Of a DNA stretch of 64,000 nt, positions 1 to 12,621 are shown piece after piece (position 1 is the first letter of the stretch; every line of letters starts with the position of its first letter). Location of the stretch: contig JAKJXP020000005.1 in NCBI GenBank assembly GCA_022225965.2, positions 496,001-560,000 of the forward strand, in the 5' to 3' direction. Source of the stretch: Diatrype stigma (Eukaryota; Ascomycota; Sordariomycetes; Xylariales; Diatrypaceae). The translations under genes and the position numbers were made by a program. Below the pieces are notes generated by a model. That model worked only from the letters and a program-made list of their open reading frames with translations. It had not been told where the DNA came from and did not search any database.

Positions 1-144
1 CCACTTTGATTTGGGCTTGTTTACAGTACTGGCGTGAGAGACATTGTTATAGTCAACATGTATGTTAAATAGGTGGGCGTTGCTCAACTCGTCTGTCTCA
101 GATCCATCCTATCATCATTACAAATATATATCTTTATTTGCACA

Positions 145-3100
145 ATGGGGGACCGCGACCACATAGAGCCCCCTGGGAGGCTGGAACAACTTTTGTATGT
201 TCAGGCTCTTGAGCACCCAGATACCGCAGCTATCGAAGATGAACAAGGCACCTTGGATTATCAAACAGCTCTCCTATATGCCCAAAGAATAGCCCATGAG
301 CTCCTGAGTACCGTTCCCAAGCAAGCTATACAACCTCATGATTCTGCCAACGTTGGACTCTGCCTTCATAAAGGTAGCAGTGCCATCGTCGCACTATTCG
401 GCATCTTAATAGCGGGCTGCTGCTATGTACCCCTTCAGATAGAGGCCGGAGCCGATAGGCTGCGCAGAGTAGTCGAGCTCGCCCGCCTCCAAACCATCCT
501 TGTCGACAATGATACACTTCAGCCCCTGAGTGACAAGTTACATCAAACCGAGGTTGATAATGTCAGGCCACGATTGCTGAACGTGCAGGCCCTTTTAGCA
601 AGTGCGGCTGGCCACGCATCACCACCACCACTTCTTGGTCGGGAGACACCTACCTCGGCAAACAATAGTACGGCGGCTTACACGATCTTTTCTTCCGGGA
701 CAACGGGTGTGCCCAAAGGTATCATGATGTCCCACTCCTCTGTACTGCAGTACTTGGAGGCCTCAAAAGACACCTTCAAAGCCAGGCGCCACGATCGCTG
801 GCTCCATGCTGCCCCCTATACATTCGACGTCAGCGTAGAGGAGATATTCGTCCCTTTGGCAGCGGGCGCTTGCATCGTCTGCCAGCCCCGTCAGGGCCTC
901 GAGACACTTACTGGATATCTTGACTTTCTCCGAGCCTCGCGCATCACGGCGGTGTCAATGCCCACTGCCTTATGGCATCGTCTCTCAGCACATCTCGTCG
1001 ACAACACGGAGGATGAGCTACCGAGTGATCTGCGGCTCGTGGTTATCGGAGGAGAGGCAGCGCGCATCGATGCGTATCGGCAGTGGTTGTCCGTGACAAA
1101 GGGTCGTGCCGTTGAACTCATTAACGCGTACGGACCCACGGAAACTTGCGTATCGGCCACATTTGGCACAAGCTTTGCGCGAGACGACAAAATCCTGAGT
1201 ATAGGGAACACACTGCCAGGCATGCGAGCCTACATTGTTGAGAGAGGAAGCAACAGCGCACTTGTACCCGACGGTCAAGTCGGCCGCCTCCTGCTCTCCG
1301 GGCCCCAGCTCGCTTTAGGGTACTTGGGCGATAAGATTCTCACTGCGTCGAAGTTCTTCCCCAATCCCTTCGCAGAGGAGGCATCGGCGAATCCGCCGTA
1401 TGACCGGGTATATGACACTGGTGACCTCGTTATGAGAACACCGACGGGCGAGCTCACCTTCTGCGGCCGCGTGGATATGCAGCTCCAGGTGAGAGGTCAG
1501 CGGGTCGAGGCGGAAGGCGTCGAGTCGGTTCTGGCCAGCTGCCCCTCTGTTGTGGAAGCTTCCATTCTTGTTACCGAGGAGCAGGGGACAGAAGCCATGG
1601 TGGCATTTCTGGTGCCACACGAGGGCCATGCCGAGGAGGATGTGTTGCAACAGGCCGAGATTCGCTGTGCCGCGGACTTGATGCCATTCGAGAAGCCGTC
1701 GCATTTTGTGATGCTTGCTAAGTTGCCGCTCACCGCAAACGGCAAGGTCGATAAGGTGGCCCTGGCTAAAGCCTGGGCTAGCCAGAAAGAAAAGTATGCG
1801 TCGCTGCATCATAGATTTACGCCCCTGAAGACAGATACGGAGAAGGCCCTGGCAGACCTATGGAGTGAGGTGCTTTGTCTCGAACGCTCCTCGATCCATC
1901 TAGGGGGGCAAAGTACACTGGTAGAGCTCGGCGGTCATTCTTTGACGTTAGTTTCCCTAACGAGCAAGATTTTCAAGTATTTTCAACTGAGGGTTACTGT
2001 GACGGAGCTGGCCCGGCACCAAGAGCTTTCAGAGATGGCAGCCTTCTTGGACAGCTTGCCCAGGCGCTCGGCAGTAGAAAGACCGCCACCGGAATCATAT
2101 ACAGCAGACAGACATTTCGACCTGACACTGCCCCAGGAACAGCTCTACCTGGCACAAAGCAAAGAACCCCATTCACCTTTCTTCAACGACGGGGTGGCCA
2201 TCGAGATTGAAGGGTGGTGCGACCTAAGGCGTCTCGAAACCGCTGTCCAGAAGACTGTGCAGCGCCACGAAGCCCTCCGCTGCGTGCTTGTCCGGGCTGA
2301 TAATGGTGACAAGGTGCAGCAGTGCCTCCTACCCTGGAGCCCATCGCTCTGGGAGAGCATGTGGCACCTTCAGACTGTTCAGGCAAGCGACCTCGAAGGA
2401 GTGAGTACTGAGATTTTCAGTGCCCCCCTAGACCTCTTTCGCGGGCCACTGGTCAAGGTCCACCTGCTCCAGGAAGAGGGTGGAAGGAGATCGGTCTTAA
2501 TCGTGCAGGCTCACCATATCATCTGGGACGGGTTCTCGGACGGCATCTTTCTCGAAGAACTCGCAGCATTATACAGAGATCCGGATACTGCCTTGGAAAC
2601 ACCCGCACCTTTCAGGGCTATCCTCCAGTCTCTCTCCATGCGAAGAGATGCTTCGGCCACGGGGGAGCTGAGCGCGTATCTCCGCAATGTTCCAGAAGCA
2701 GTCGACCTGCCGGCAGATCTTGCGCCGCCGCCGAATAAGAGCTACAGCCGGGGAGGTGTCGTACGCTTTTCATGGGATTCGGAATCGGTACGCCAGGCCG
2801 CTTCGGCCATCCCCGGGAAAAACGTCACGCGAACTTCACTAGCGTTGGCCGTATATGCAACGGTGCTGAGGCGGTTCGCTGGTGGTCAGAACGATTTTAC
2901 CTTGGGGATACCAATGGCTAACCGAACGACCGCCGAGGTCGCATCAACAATTGGCTTTTTTGTCAACATGTTACCTTTCCGACTGCAGGCCGAGGAGGAG
3001 CATCGCCTGGTCGATGTTCTCGACGCTGTCGAAGCTGGGCTGGCGACGTTGTTCCGAAACCAGGATGTCGTTCTCGCGGACGTCTACCGTCGGCAGGAAG

Positions 3101-6100
3101 GTTCCGGTTCGACGCACGAGAGGCTCCTGAAGTTCTGCTTCTCTTTCCAGAACGCCCCCGAAGGACGGCTATCTCCCGAATGTACCTTCAAGCGGTGGCC
3201 CCTTCACAACGGCGCTGCTCGGGCTGAACTGACCTGTTTCACTGAGCTTTGCGCCGATGGATCTATTGCGGGTGAGCTGGAATACGATGCCGACCTCTTT
3301 GAACGTGATACGATGACCTCCATGGCCGACTGCATGGCTCATACCTTGCAGGAGATTGCCTGGCGGCAGGCCTGGGAGTGCCCCCTTAGTCACTTGACCC
3401 TGGTAAAGAGCCAGCCAGAAGACAATATACCGGTTATCGTGAGCGAGAATATGGTCCAGTCAACAATCAACCTGGGAATATATCTACTCGGCGCCATCGA
3501 GTCCCACGCGCACGATGTTGCTATTGTTGATGAAGTATCCCATTGCTGCATCACATACATGGAGCTGGCGCAGAAGGCCAAATCACTCGCTCAAAGGATA
3601 AGAATCAACAGTTACTCTACAGGCAATGCAGGGCCAGTACTGTTGCTACTCCGGCGATCCTGGGAAGTTCCCGTTGCTCAGATAGCCTCGGCGCTGGCCA
3701 ACCGGCCGTGGATATGCTGTGACGTTGATCAGCCGCGCGAAAGGACCACGCGCATCATAAGCCAATCTAAACCTAGCTGCATTATCGCCCAGCAGAAGGT
3801 CATTGACGAGTTATATGTCGAGCTATCGGAGTGTCCTGTTCCTATCATCTATACAGCCGAGGCATTCGACGGTGACTCGGATACTCATGGAGATTCAGGG
3901 GCTAACGAGGCAACCGACAACCTCGCCTACATCATTTACACGAGTGGAACAACTGGAACTCCAAAGGGGGTTGCTATTGAGCAGCACAGCTTCATCGCGT
4001 TCCTTGAACACATCAAATCTTGGCTCACTCAGCCTGGAGCACCCTCCTCGTTCAGCAGCATACTCACCTCGAATACAGCGTTTGACGGATCCCTATCCCA
4101 GATATATTCGGCGCTGACCACCGGAGGCCGGCTCATCATTGCAAAATCTGGTGGCGAACAAGATGGAGAATACGTAGCGGCGACCTTGGACAAGTATGCC
4201 GTCAACTACCTCTGCACCACCACGGCGGCGCTTCGTCTGTGGATGACCCAGGCGGCTGAATCGTGTCCTCGATTCTTCGGCTCCCACTTCCGTTATATTC
4301 TCCTAGGCGGTGACGAGCTGGCCCCGAAGTTCATCTCGCAGATCTTTTCGCGGTCTCGATGTCCAGCACAAGTGGAGATAAAGAATGTGTACGGCCCAAC
4401 TGAGGGTACCATCTTCTCGTCTTACGGAACCTACAGACTGCCGGACCTCACCTGGCTAGAGCGGAGACGCCGAAGTCCAATCGATACAGTTCTACCTAGT
4501 GCAGACATCTCCATCGTGGGCCCCAATCTCCGCGAACTCCCTGCGGGTGCCGTCGGCGAGATTGTCATCTGGGGAACCTGCCTCGCTAGGGAATACATTG
4601 ACCTACCTGAAGTCAATGCCGCCAAGTTCATTATCCGCGGTGGGCTGCGTGGATGGAAGACAGGTGATCTCGGAAGAAAGACCCCCTCGGGCGAATTCGA
4701 GGTCTTAGGCAGGTTAGATTCGATGCGCAAGATACTGGGCGGGTTCCGCGTTGATATGGAGGAGACCAAGCTCGCCATTATGGGCCATGACAGGGTCCGA
4801 GAATGCCATGTCTCCACAGTTGAGGAAGAAAGCGATGGTGTAAAGGAGAACAAACTCGTGGCACATATCGTATTGCACCCGTCCGAGGAACAGTCCACGC
4901 TGCGGCTTAGTAACGACCTTGAGACGGTTGCTAACTATCAGACCATGTTTACCGACGTGAACCAGAGTCTCGAGGAGTATAGCGAGGAGGAAGTAGACCT
5001 GAGCTTCGACTACCGGGGTTGGGCGTCGAGCTTCGACCGCAGCACCATCCCCAAGGAGGATATGAAGGAATGGGTCGACTGCACGGTAGCGAGAATACTG
5101 GAGCAAGAGTGCTTCAAGGACGGCAACAGACCACGAGTGGCTGAGATCGGCTGCGGAACAGGCATGATCCTCTTCAGTCTCGCAGCGAAGGTCAGCAGCT
5201 ATTATGGTGCCGATCTGGCTGCACCGACCGCGGACCAAGTGCAAAGGCAAGCTCGAAAGCTTGGTTACAGCCATATTCGTACGGCAGCGCTGCCCGCGCA
5301 CGACTTTGACAATGGGCTAGACCCGGAGGAGAAGTTCGATCTCATTATATGCAACTCGGTAGCGCAGTACTTCCCATCCCTCGCTTACCTCGACAATGTC
5401 ATCCGCCGAGCCCGCACCAGGCTTGCGCCAGGCGGGTCGCTTTTCATGGGCGACATCCGGCACGGCGGATTGAAGATGCAACACGCCGCCACATCGGCCT
5501 TCTTCCGTGGGGCTAAAACGGTTTCGGAGCTGCGGCAGTCTATGGCGGATATCCTCGAGAAGGACAAGGAGCTCCAGATCGATCCGTCCTTCTTTGTCGC
5601 CAGATGCGGCAGACCGGACCGCCTGTTTCCAGGCGACTTCCGGATCGAGCTCAGGAGAGGGATGGCCCCGACCGAGATGACGCTGTTCCGTTACGATGCC
5701 GTGCTTATGACGACGACGGAGCACGACATACCGCCGGCGAGGTTTCAGACGGTGGATTGGAGGCATGACTGGGTCTCCGAACCGCACTTGTTACCGCCCG
5801 TTCGACCTGGGGCAGATGCCGAGGTTATCGTATTTCCAGAGCTGCCTAACAAGCGAATTCAGACATCAGATTGCCTGAAGAGTATCGCCGACACCGAATC
5901 CAAGCATGATGATGACTGCCAGATCTCGACTCTACTGCTTCGGGACTGCCGCAAGACGCAGATTGCATGGGATCCAGAAGCGCTTCTTTCTCAAGTGCAG
6001 GCTGAAGGATTCCAGGGGATAATTCTCCCCTCACCAAGCTCTCCAGCTTCATTCGACTTTATAATCGCGCCATCCTCATTCCTGGCCGCTGCTCGTAGTT

Positions 6101-7663
6101 GGGCGTTGACACGTCTGGCTTCTGCTCCCGTGCTCTCCCCGGCAGAGCAACAGCAGAACCCATGTCAGCGGGCATTGATGCCGAGTGTCGATCGGAGGGG
6201 CCTATTCTCGCACCTTTTCCACAAGGTGCCTCGCTATGTAAGCATTTCTTTCCGACCGTATTCCCCGCTCAAGCTAACTCGAGCCACAGATGATACCCCA
6301 TTATGTTATCTGCGTAGACCAACTTCCATTGGCAGGAACAGGCAAAGTTGATACCAAACAGCTCCCTCGGCCTGGGCCCGGTGACGTGTTCAGCGGAACA
6401 TTCGCATCGCGGCGACAACGCTCTGCAGATGACGACAAAGGCGATGGGTCAGTCAGCAAGGAGGTCCTGCCGCTGGCCCAAAAGATCGCAGCCATCTTCA
6501 CCGAAGTACTCAATAAGTCCGAGGAAGATCGGTGCTCGGTCCACGACGACTTCTTCTTCAGCGGGGGTCATTCCATCATCGCGGCCAAGGCGGTCCAGGT
6601 GATTCGCAAGCGTCTGGGCCTTGTGGTTCCGTTCACGGCCATACTTGCCCATCCGACCCCTGCGACCCTGGCCACGAGGCTGGCTGAGATCGGGCGATTC
6701 CAGGATCAAGCTTCGGACGTTCCTCCACCTATGATGTTGCTTCAACCTTCGAAGACAAGTCCGCCGCAGACGGATATGGTCGTTATGCATCCGATCGGGG
6801 GCGGTTTGCTACCCATGGCTGGCCTCGTTGACGCCATAGGCGCGCGTTTCGACCAAATTAGAATACTAGGGATCCCATGGAGTCAGGAGCACGTGGGGGA
6901 AGCTCAGACAATCGACGATGTTGCACAGATATACGCCGGTATCCTGTCCGACTTCTGCTCGCGGAGAGCAACAAGTGCGAACAAGCTGTTCTTTGTGGGC
7001 TGGAGCTTTGGGGGTACCTTGGTGTATGAGGCATGCAAACGACTGCGATTAACGGACCGTGCTGCTATCCAAGTCGTGCTGCTGGACGCACCTACGGTTG
7101 AGATCGCAGTGGGCAACATTGATCCCCGCGCGCTCGCGGCAGAGAACTACGCTGAGCAAGTGGTCGAGTATATTGCGAGCCGCAATGCGACTGTTGATAC
7201 ACACGGGAAAAGTCTATCATCGCGACAGGGCGCTTCCCACGAGACTGTTCAGAGGGCTTTCCTGGACCACAATATCGACCCGCAAACAGACCTACGATCT
7301 CTACCGCCACTAGTCCGACAGAGTCTCCTCGTCCCCGCTTGGGTCACCGACACGGACTTGGTCGAGGCTCTCCGCGGCTTACAAAAGAATCTGCAGGTGA
7401 TCTGTGGCAGTAGCCGCCAGGAATCCCGGGAGAGCATGCTGATACCCGGCAACCTCGAGGTGAGCATTTTCCAGCTGCAAGCCAGAGACGGACTGGGCGT
7501 CCGGCTCGCCAGTGCGGACCTTGGTTGGGAAGCTGAGCTCGCTCGGCAGGATGGTAAGGTCGACTGGGTTCAGCATATTGTTGATGGGGGCCATGATGAG
7601 TTGCTTCTCTCTCCTATGAGCCGGAAAGTCGTTGAAATCATTGCTGAAAAAGTCACGATATAA
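145..7663 (+). CDS. Two-module NRPS, A-T-C-A-MT-T-TE (PerA-like order with thioesterase)
   Basis: Cytosolic peptide synthetase of about 2,488 residues. Exons 145-6237 and 6290-7663 are joined by a 52-bp phase-0 intron with branch site GCTAAC; splicing restores the A10 block of the second adenylation domain. The ATG at 145 (context CACAATGG) is chosen over an upstream in-frame GTG. Domains: A1 (about 20-560; SSGTTGVPKG at ~183, FDVSVEE at ~227, YGPTE, YDTGDL, NGKVDK at ~532); T1 (GGHS, Ser599); C (HHIIWDG, His790-Gly796); A2 (~1160-2060; TSGTTGTPKG at ~1265) interrupted after A8 by a SAM methyltransferase (~1595-1850; EIGCGTG at ~1670); T2 (GGHS, Ser2126); TE (GWSFGG Ser2270, Asp2298, His2466). 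There is no starter C domain, so A1 loads the first residue; the MT presumably N-methylates the second. Product likely a methylated dipeptide or diketopiperazine released by the TE (inference). Confidence 0.93.
6238..6289 (+). other. Intron of the NRPS gene
   Basis: GTAAGC donor, GCTAAC branch at 6273-6278 and CACAG acceptor. Exon 1 ends on a whole codon (TAT) and exon 2 opens with ATG, giving VPRY-MIPHYV, the usual sequence just before an A10 block. Reading through the intron would instead stop the protein at 6351, before the second carrier domain. Confidence 0.93.
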
Positions 7664-9436
7664 GCAGTGCTACTCTAGTGCGTAAGCATAGACTGAGCGG
7701 TGTGAAGTTGATGTATTCAACATCCGTAATAGAATTGCAACCCGCGGGTAGTTGCAGGAGCTAGAGCTATAAGTGTCTACGTATATATGTACTTAAGTTA
7801 GTATGGGCCAAGGAATTATTTACGTAATCCCCTGTACCGGCTACTACTCCCGAGTCCCCTTGGAGTCTCTGAACCGTATTAGCGGCTAGTTGAGGCTCTC
7901 CTATGGATTCCAATATATCGTATCCCAACGAGAAATTATACCTAGGATTTCCTGCAGCCTTGGCGTCCTACGTGGGACATACAATGTCTGCCGACTTATA
8001 GCTCGGCATAGGAGGACCACTACAACGGCTAGTTATAGCCTAAAGAATATAGTAGTCATCAGACACTGAACATGATCTAGGTCAATTTCTCTCAACATGG
8101 CGCTCCGTGTCTGTATGGAACGGCCCTTCAGCGGGATATTCGTTCATGCGTGTTCTGAGTATCACGTCATAAAGTTCATGGCATTCTTGGTTGGGCCGCG
8201 TTTCAGAGCAGCTACCTAGATGGAGATTGTTTTTCCCTTCATACAATCGATGCTCAGTCTTGGTGGTAGGAATAAAACTTTGCCGCCTTCTCTTCATAAC
8301 AATTGAAGCTAACTACTATGTACTATACTATGTAGTAACTAGTACCTTACTTCATTAATACAAGATAGTCTAATGGTTCTAGATTTGATAGTCGGGGGTC
8401 TGGACTACTCGATCTATTCTAACCGCAAGCAGCCAAGGGCGACATATATACTCTACATAGGACGTACTTCGGTCCTAGACGGGTCGGCACATGGTTTTCA
8501 GGGGTTCCTGTGACATCATACCCCTGATACTACAGTACATCATAATGGGCATATGTAGCATCGCATCACATGAGGCTCGTCAGCCCACGTTTCTCTCGCG
8601 AGGCTATAACACCGAGTATGACATGAGCCCCATCACATCTAGTATATTCTCGGTCTACATCCAAGAAAGCTCGATTTAAGATCCCATGATCCCCACGAGC
8701 AGCCATGTGACAGGACTATGGGGAAAACGTCTGACCATCGAACCATCAACGAACGCTGGATAACTGCATATATCTACCCTGGCTGCCTGGCCAAATTAAT
8801 ATCCTGTGGTCTTGTCCATACCTATCTACGTTATCGGAAGAAGCTTGCTCCATTGCAGGTAGTCTACAGTATAGACCTCTGGCTTCTGTATACTTCCCGA
8901 TTCTCATATCTCTAAATAGTAAATAATCATCGTGCTATACGGCCCGTTGTGACATAATTGATGATGAACACAGGCAACTAATGTATTACCTAGTAATAGA
9001 TGAAATGCACTTTCCTACAAAGCACGTCACAGAGAGCGGATGGGTGGATTTCATTACCTAGTAAACAGACCGCTTATAAGAGCTGGGAAGTGAGGGTTGC
9101 TAGCTTCGGTAACGATACTGGTATTGATAAATAGTCCCAACGCTTGCAATTGACTGACAACCTGACCGGATGTAGTCTATATAGCGCACAATGGGAGGCA
9201 CAAGGTTACTTCGTAGTGCAGAGCGGAATGAAAAGAACTCGCCGGCGTTTTGATCAGTTGCCTCGGCGGCTTTCTAGAAGCCAAGACTGGCATAGGCCCT
9301 GGCCAAGAACCCGCAATGCCCCGCATATTCCGCTCCGATCAGACGTTAGATCCGGACTCTTCTCGGCCAATCCATGAGTCGACGCATGCGCGCTAGCTAT
9401 CCCTCAAATTTTTTTCTCTCTCACTAATGACTTGCA
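7664..9436. other. Intergenic, no gene supported
   Basis: About 1.8 kb of mixed composition after the NRPS stop. The open frames are short (no longer than about 80 codons), lack family motifs and have no splice pattern that joins them. I see no RNA gene or transposon relic here. It holds the NRPS 3' untranslated region and the distal promoter of the sugar porter. Confidence 0.6.
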
Positions 9437-9500
9437 CTATCTGTTATACGGGGGTGACAGGGGGCGGCTGCATGGGGCGCCCACCGTGTTGATTCGTTGT

Positions 9501-9652
9501 CTGGGGCCTGCTGCTGCGCGGGTTGGATCCCCCAGAGTTCTCCCACTCGCCTCGCCCCGGAACCCCCAAGCCCCAGGCCCCAAAGAAACCCAACCCGGAC
9601 TGTAGGGGAAAAACCGGAGGAGTCTGGAGCAACCGCATGGAGTCTGCTGGGG
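9501..9652. promoter_or_regulatory. Cluster of four CreA-type sites upstream of the sugar porter
   Basis: Four matches to CTGGGG, which fits the SYGGRG consensus of the carbon catabolite repressor CreA/CRE1: plus strand at 9501-9506 and 9647-9652, minus strand at 9530-9535 and 9571-9576. They sit 340-490 bp before the transporter ATG in an unusually GC- and G-tract-rich stretch. The motif match is direct; control by CreA is inference. Confidence 0.45.
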
Positions 9653-9993
9653 CCCCAAAGGCGTGAGACTGCTCAAAGGGGTAAAATCGCGCTCCTACTT
9701 CGGCGGCATTTTCCCAGATTCCCGTCCCACTTATCGACTTCCTGAGCAATGATGACGCTCTGGTTCAGTAGGTATCGCGGCGCATCCTACGAGATCGGAC
9801 AGAGGGAAGACATAGACTAGGTAGTTGGACTAGGTAATTTTGATTCGTACATAATGCCTGATTCTCCCGCGTCTGAATTTGCCTGCCGGGCCACACACAC
9901 ACACCACCTGTTGTGACCTTCTTCTCCCAATCTACTCCAGATCCTCCTCCTCCGCTTATACGAGCCACGCCGCTCGTAGAATCCACAGCAAAG

Positions 9994-11906
9994 ATGGCCG
10001 ACGACAGTGTCAGGGCTGCCGCGCCCGCCGCGTCCGCCAGGCCCGCCATCCGGAAGAGAGACACGGAGCACAACGAGAACCTGACCAACTACCCGGGTTT
10101 GAAGGAGAAGGATGCCCTAGCCGTCGCGCAGGAGGGCGGGTGGGAGGTCGATCAGCTGATCAGCGAGATGGAGCAGGAGCTCGAGGCGGCCGGCGGTCTC
10201 CGAAACGGCTTCTTCGACCTGCAGTTCAAGGACCCGCGGCATTTCACGTGGCTCATCGTCGCCTTCGCGTCGATGGGCGGCCTGCTCTCGGGGCTGGATC
10301 AGTCGCTCATCTCCGGCGCCAACCTCTTCCTCCCGAAAGACCTCGGCCTGGACACCCACCAGAACAGTCTGGTCAATTCCGCCATGCCCCTCGGCGCCGT
10401 GGGCGGCGCCCTGATTCTCGGTCCCTGCAACGAGACCTTCGGCCGCTGGTGGTCGATCATCATTTCCACGATCCTATACACAATTGGCGGTGCGCTTTCA
10501 GCGGGTTCAATTGACTTTGGTACGTCTTACGCGCAAGCTTTGGTTTTCCCTCTGTCTTTTCCAATTGGATGTAGCACTTCTCGCGGTTCTCGTAAATTAA
10601 CACCCGAATAGGTATGATCATCGCGGCGCGAGTACTCCTCGGTATGGGTGTGGGTCTAGAGGGAGGTACAGTGCCAGTCTACGTCGCCGAGTCGGTCGAG
10701 CGCAGGATCCGTGGAAACTTGGTGTCGCTCTACCAATTCAACATCGCCCTGGGCGAAGTCCTCGGTTACGCCGTCGCGGCCATGTTCATCAAGGTTCCAG
10801 GAAACTGGCGCTACATTCTCGGCTCCTCGCTCGTTTTCTCCACCATCATGTTCCTCGGCATGCTCTTCTTGCCAGAGAGCCCGCGTTTCCTGATGCACCA
10901 GGGCAAGACGCTGGAGGCCTTCAAGGTCTGGAAGCGCATCCGTGGCGTCGAGTCGCCCGAGGCGCGGGAGGAGTTCTTCGTCATGAAGGTCTCGGTCCTG
11001 GATGAGAAGCAGGTGTGCGCCGAGGGCAGCACGAACAAGCGCTTCCCGTGGTTGGATTTCTTCACCGTTCCCCGCGCGCGCCGTGCGCTTATCTACGCCA
11101 ACATTATGATCCTGCTCGGCCAGCTCACCGGTGTGAACGCAGTCATGTACTACATGTCGGTGCTGATGCAGCAGATCGGATTTGACGATGAGAAGGCCAA
11201 CTACATGTCACTTGTCGGAGGTGGCTCGCTGCTCCTTGGAACGATTCCCGCCTGCTTGTACATGGAAAAGTTTGGCCGTCGCTTCTGGGCGAATACGATG
11301 CTTCCGGGCTTCTTTATCGGTCTCGTCATCCTCGGCATCAGCTACCTGTTCGACCCCGTGACGCAACTCGTCACCTCGGAGGCACTCTACTTCGTCGGTC
11401 TCATCCTATACATGGGATTCTTCGGAACCTATAGTTGTTTGACATGGGGTAAGCAATTTCACTGTCATTTGAAAACACTACATTCAGTTCACTAACTCGT
11501 TTTATTAGTTGTCCCCTCGGAGGTGTACCCTACCTACCTGCGATCATACGGCATGACGACCTCCGACGCGCTCCTCTTCCTATCATCCTTCATCGTTACC
11601 TACAACTTCTCTTCCATGCAAGAGGCAATGGGCAAGACGGGACTTACTCTCGGTTTCTACGGCGGCCTTGCGGGGCTCGGCTGGATCTATCAGCTGCTCT
11701 TCATGCCCGAGACCAAGGACAAGACACTGGAGGAGATTGACCTCCTTTTCCAGCGCCCGACGCGCGAAGTTGTCGCCTTGAACGTCAAGAACATCTCACG
11801 CAGTCTCTCGAACTTCTTTGGGGGAAGATGGGGACACCAGCCCGACAACGAGGCTACCCCAGCCCCCGCTACTGCGAGCGAGAAGTCTTCTCTCAACAAC
11901 GTATAG
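9994..11906 (+). CDS. MFS sugar porter (inositol/hexose-type)
   Basis: Plasma-membrane sugar or polyol symporter of 586 residues. Exons 9994-10519, 10612-11448 and 11509-11906; introns of 92 bp (phase 1) and 60 bp (branch ACTAAC). The first junction gives SIDFG-MIIAAR, the second SCLTW-VVPSEVYPTYLR, the usual loop of sugar porters. The ATG has an AAAGATGG context. Family marks: a long soluble N-terminus of about 85 residues, LDQSLISGA in TM1, FGRWW after TM2, PESPRFL after TM6, FGRRF after TM8 and PETKDKTLEEID after TM12, with about 12 hydrophobic segments. Substrate cannot be fixed; DQSLISGA resembles inositol/polyol transporters. It converges on the membrane protein downstream. The upstream CreA-type sites fit a glucose-repressed transporter. 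Confidence 0.9.
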
Positions 11907-12096
11907 ACCGTAGGGTAGATAGATACCTTCCACAATCCTAGACTTGGGACTTACACTACAAACACATTGTACCTTCATGGAATGAGTTCGTTGTCGTGCG
12001 CGTAGAGTGTCAGTAGTAACCACCTACTTTACGATGTTCAGATCTCTGACTTAATCTTCGAGGCACTCCGACACCTACCATTAGCAAGTCATTGCC

Positions 12097-12124
12097 TGTC
12101 CAAGTGTTGCTGTCCAAGTGTTGC
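12097..12124. repeat. 14-bp tandem duplication
   Basis: TGTCCAAGTGTTGC occurs twice back to back (12097-12110 and 12111-12124) in the space between two convergent genes. No function is apparent. Confidence 0.7.
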
Positions 12125-12362
12125 TCGGTGTGTGCGCATTAGCTTGTACGAGCTGGCAGTGGCTCAAGTTGCCTTCCGTCCCATTTGCTGTTTTCCAGCA
12201 CGATATATGTGTAAAGACAGTCTGCAGTGACCGAGAATGCAAATACTGACATGACAAGGGAGGATTTCCATAGATTGACATATGAGGCACACGCAGAAGA
12301 ACTCTAAACGAATTTGTAACTTGGGAGTTTTGATTTGTTTTATTCATTTTCTACCAGAGGTC

Positions 12363-12501
12363 TATTCCTTTTTCAGGAATAATAGTCTAGGTTTCTGTCA
12401 TGGTGTTTAGTATGTCCCTTTTTCAGGGACAAGTCACTTACCTAATCTGCTAGGCCGAAGGCAGTAGTTCAAACAAAGACAGAATGCCCTTTCACAGGAC
12501 A
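12363..12501. repeat. Three related small hairpins between convergent genes
   Basis: Hairpin 1 (12363-12381) pairs TATTCCT with AGGAATA around a TTTTC loop. Hairpin 2 (12413-12431) pairs TGTCCCT with AGGGACA around the same TTTTC loop. Hairpin 3 (12485-12501) pairs TGCCCT with AGGACA with one C-A mismatch around TTCAC. The stems of 1 and 2 differ by paired changes, so both stay fully complementary. They lie 3' of both the sugar porter and the luciferase-like gene. Role unknown. Confidence 0.6.
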
Positions 12502-12621
12502 AAGGTGTGAAGAGGATTGGGGTAAGAGTGGTTAGTACAGACATGTACAGGTAAGGGAGGGGTAAGGGAGGTTACTCACCCGACTGCGGCTGATTCCACG
12601 CGATCATGTTCTGATCCGTGT

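Noticed and set aside
9437..9749. Overlapping frames of about 80-100 codons on both strands
   Set aside because: GC-rich promoter sequence; translations are Pro/Gly/Arg-rich without motif or splice partner.
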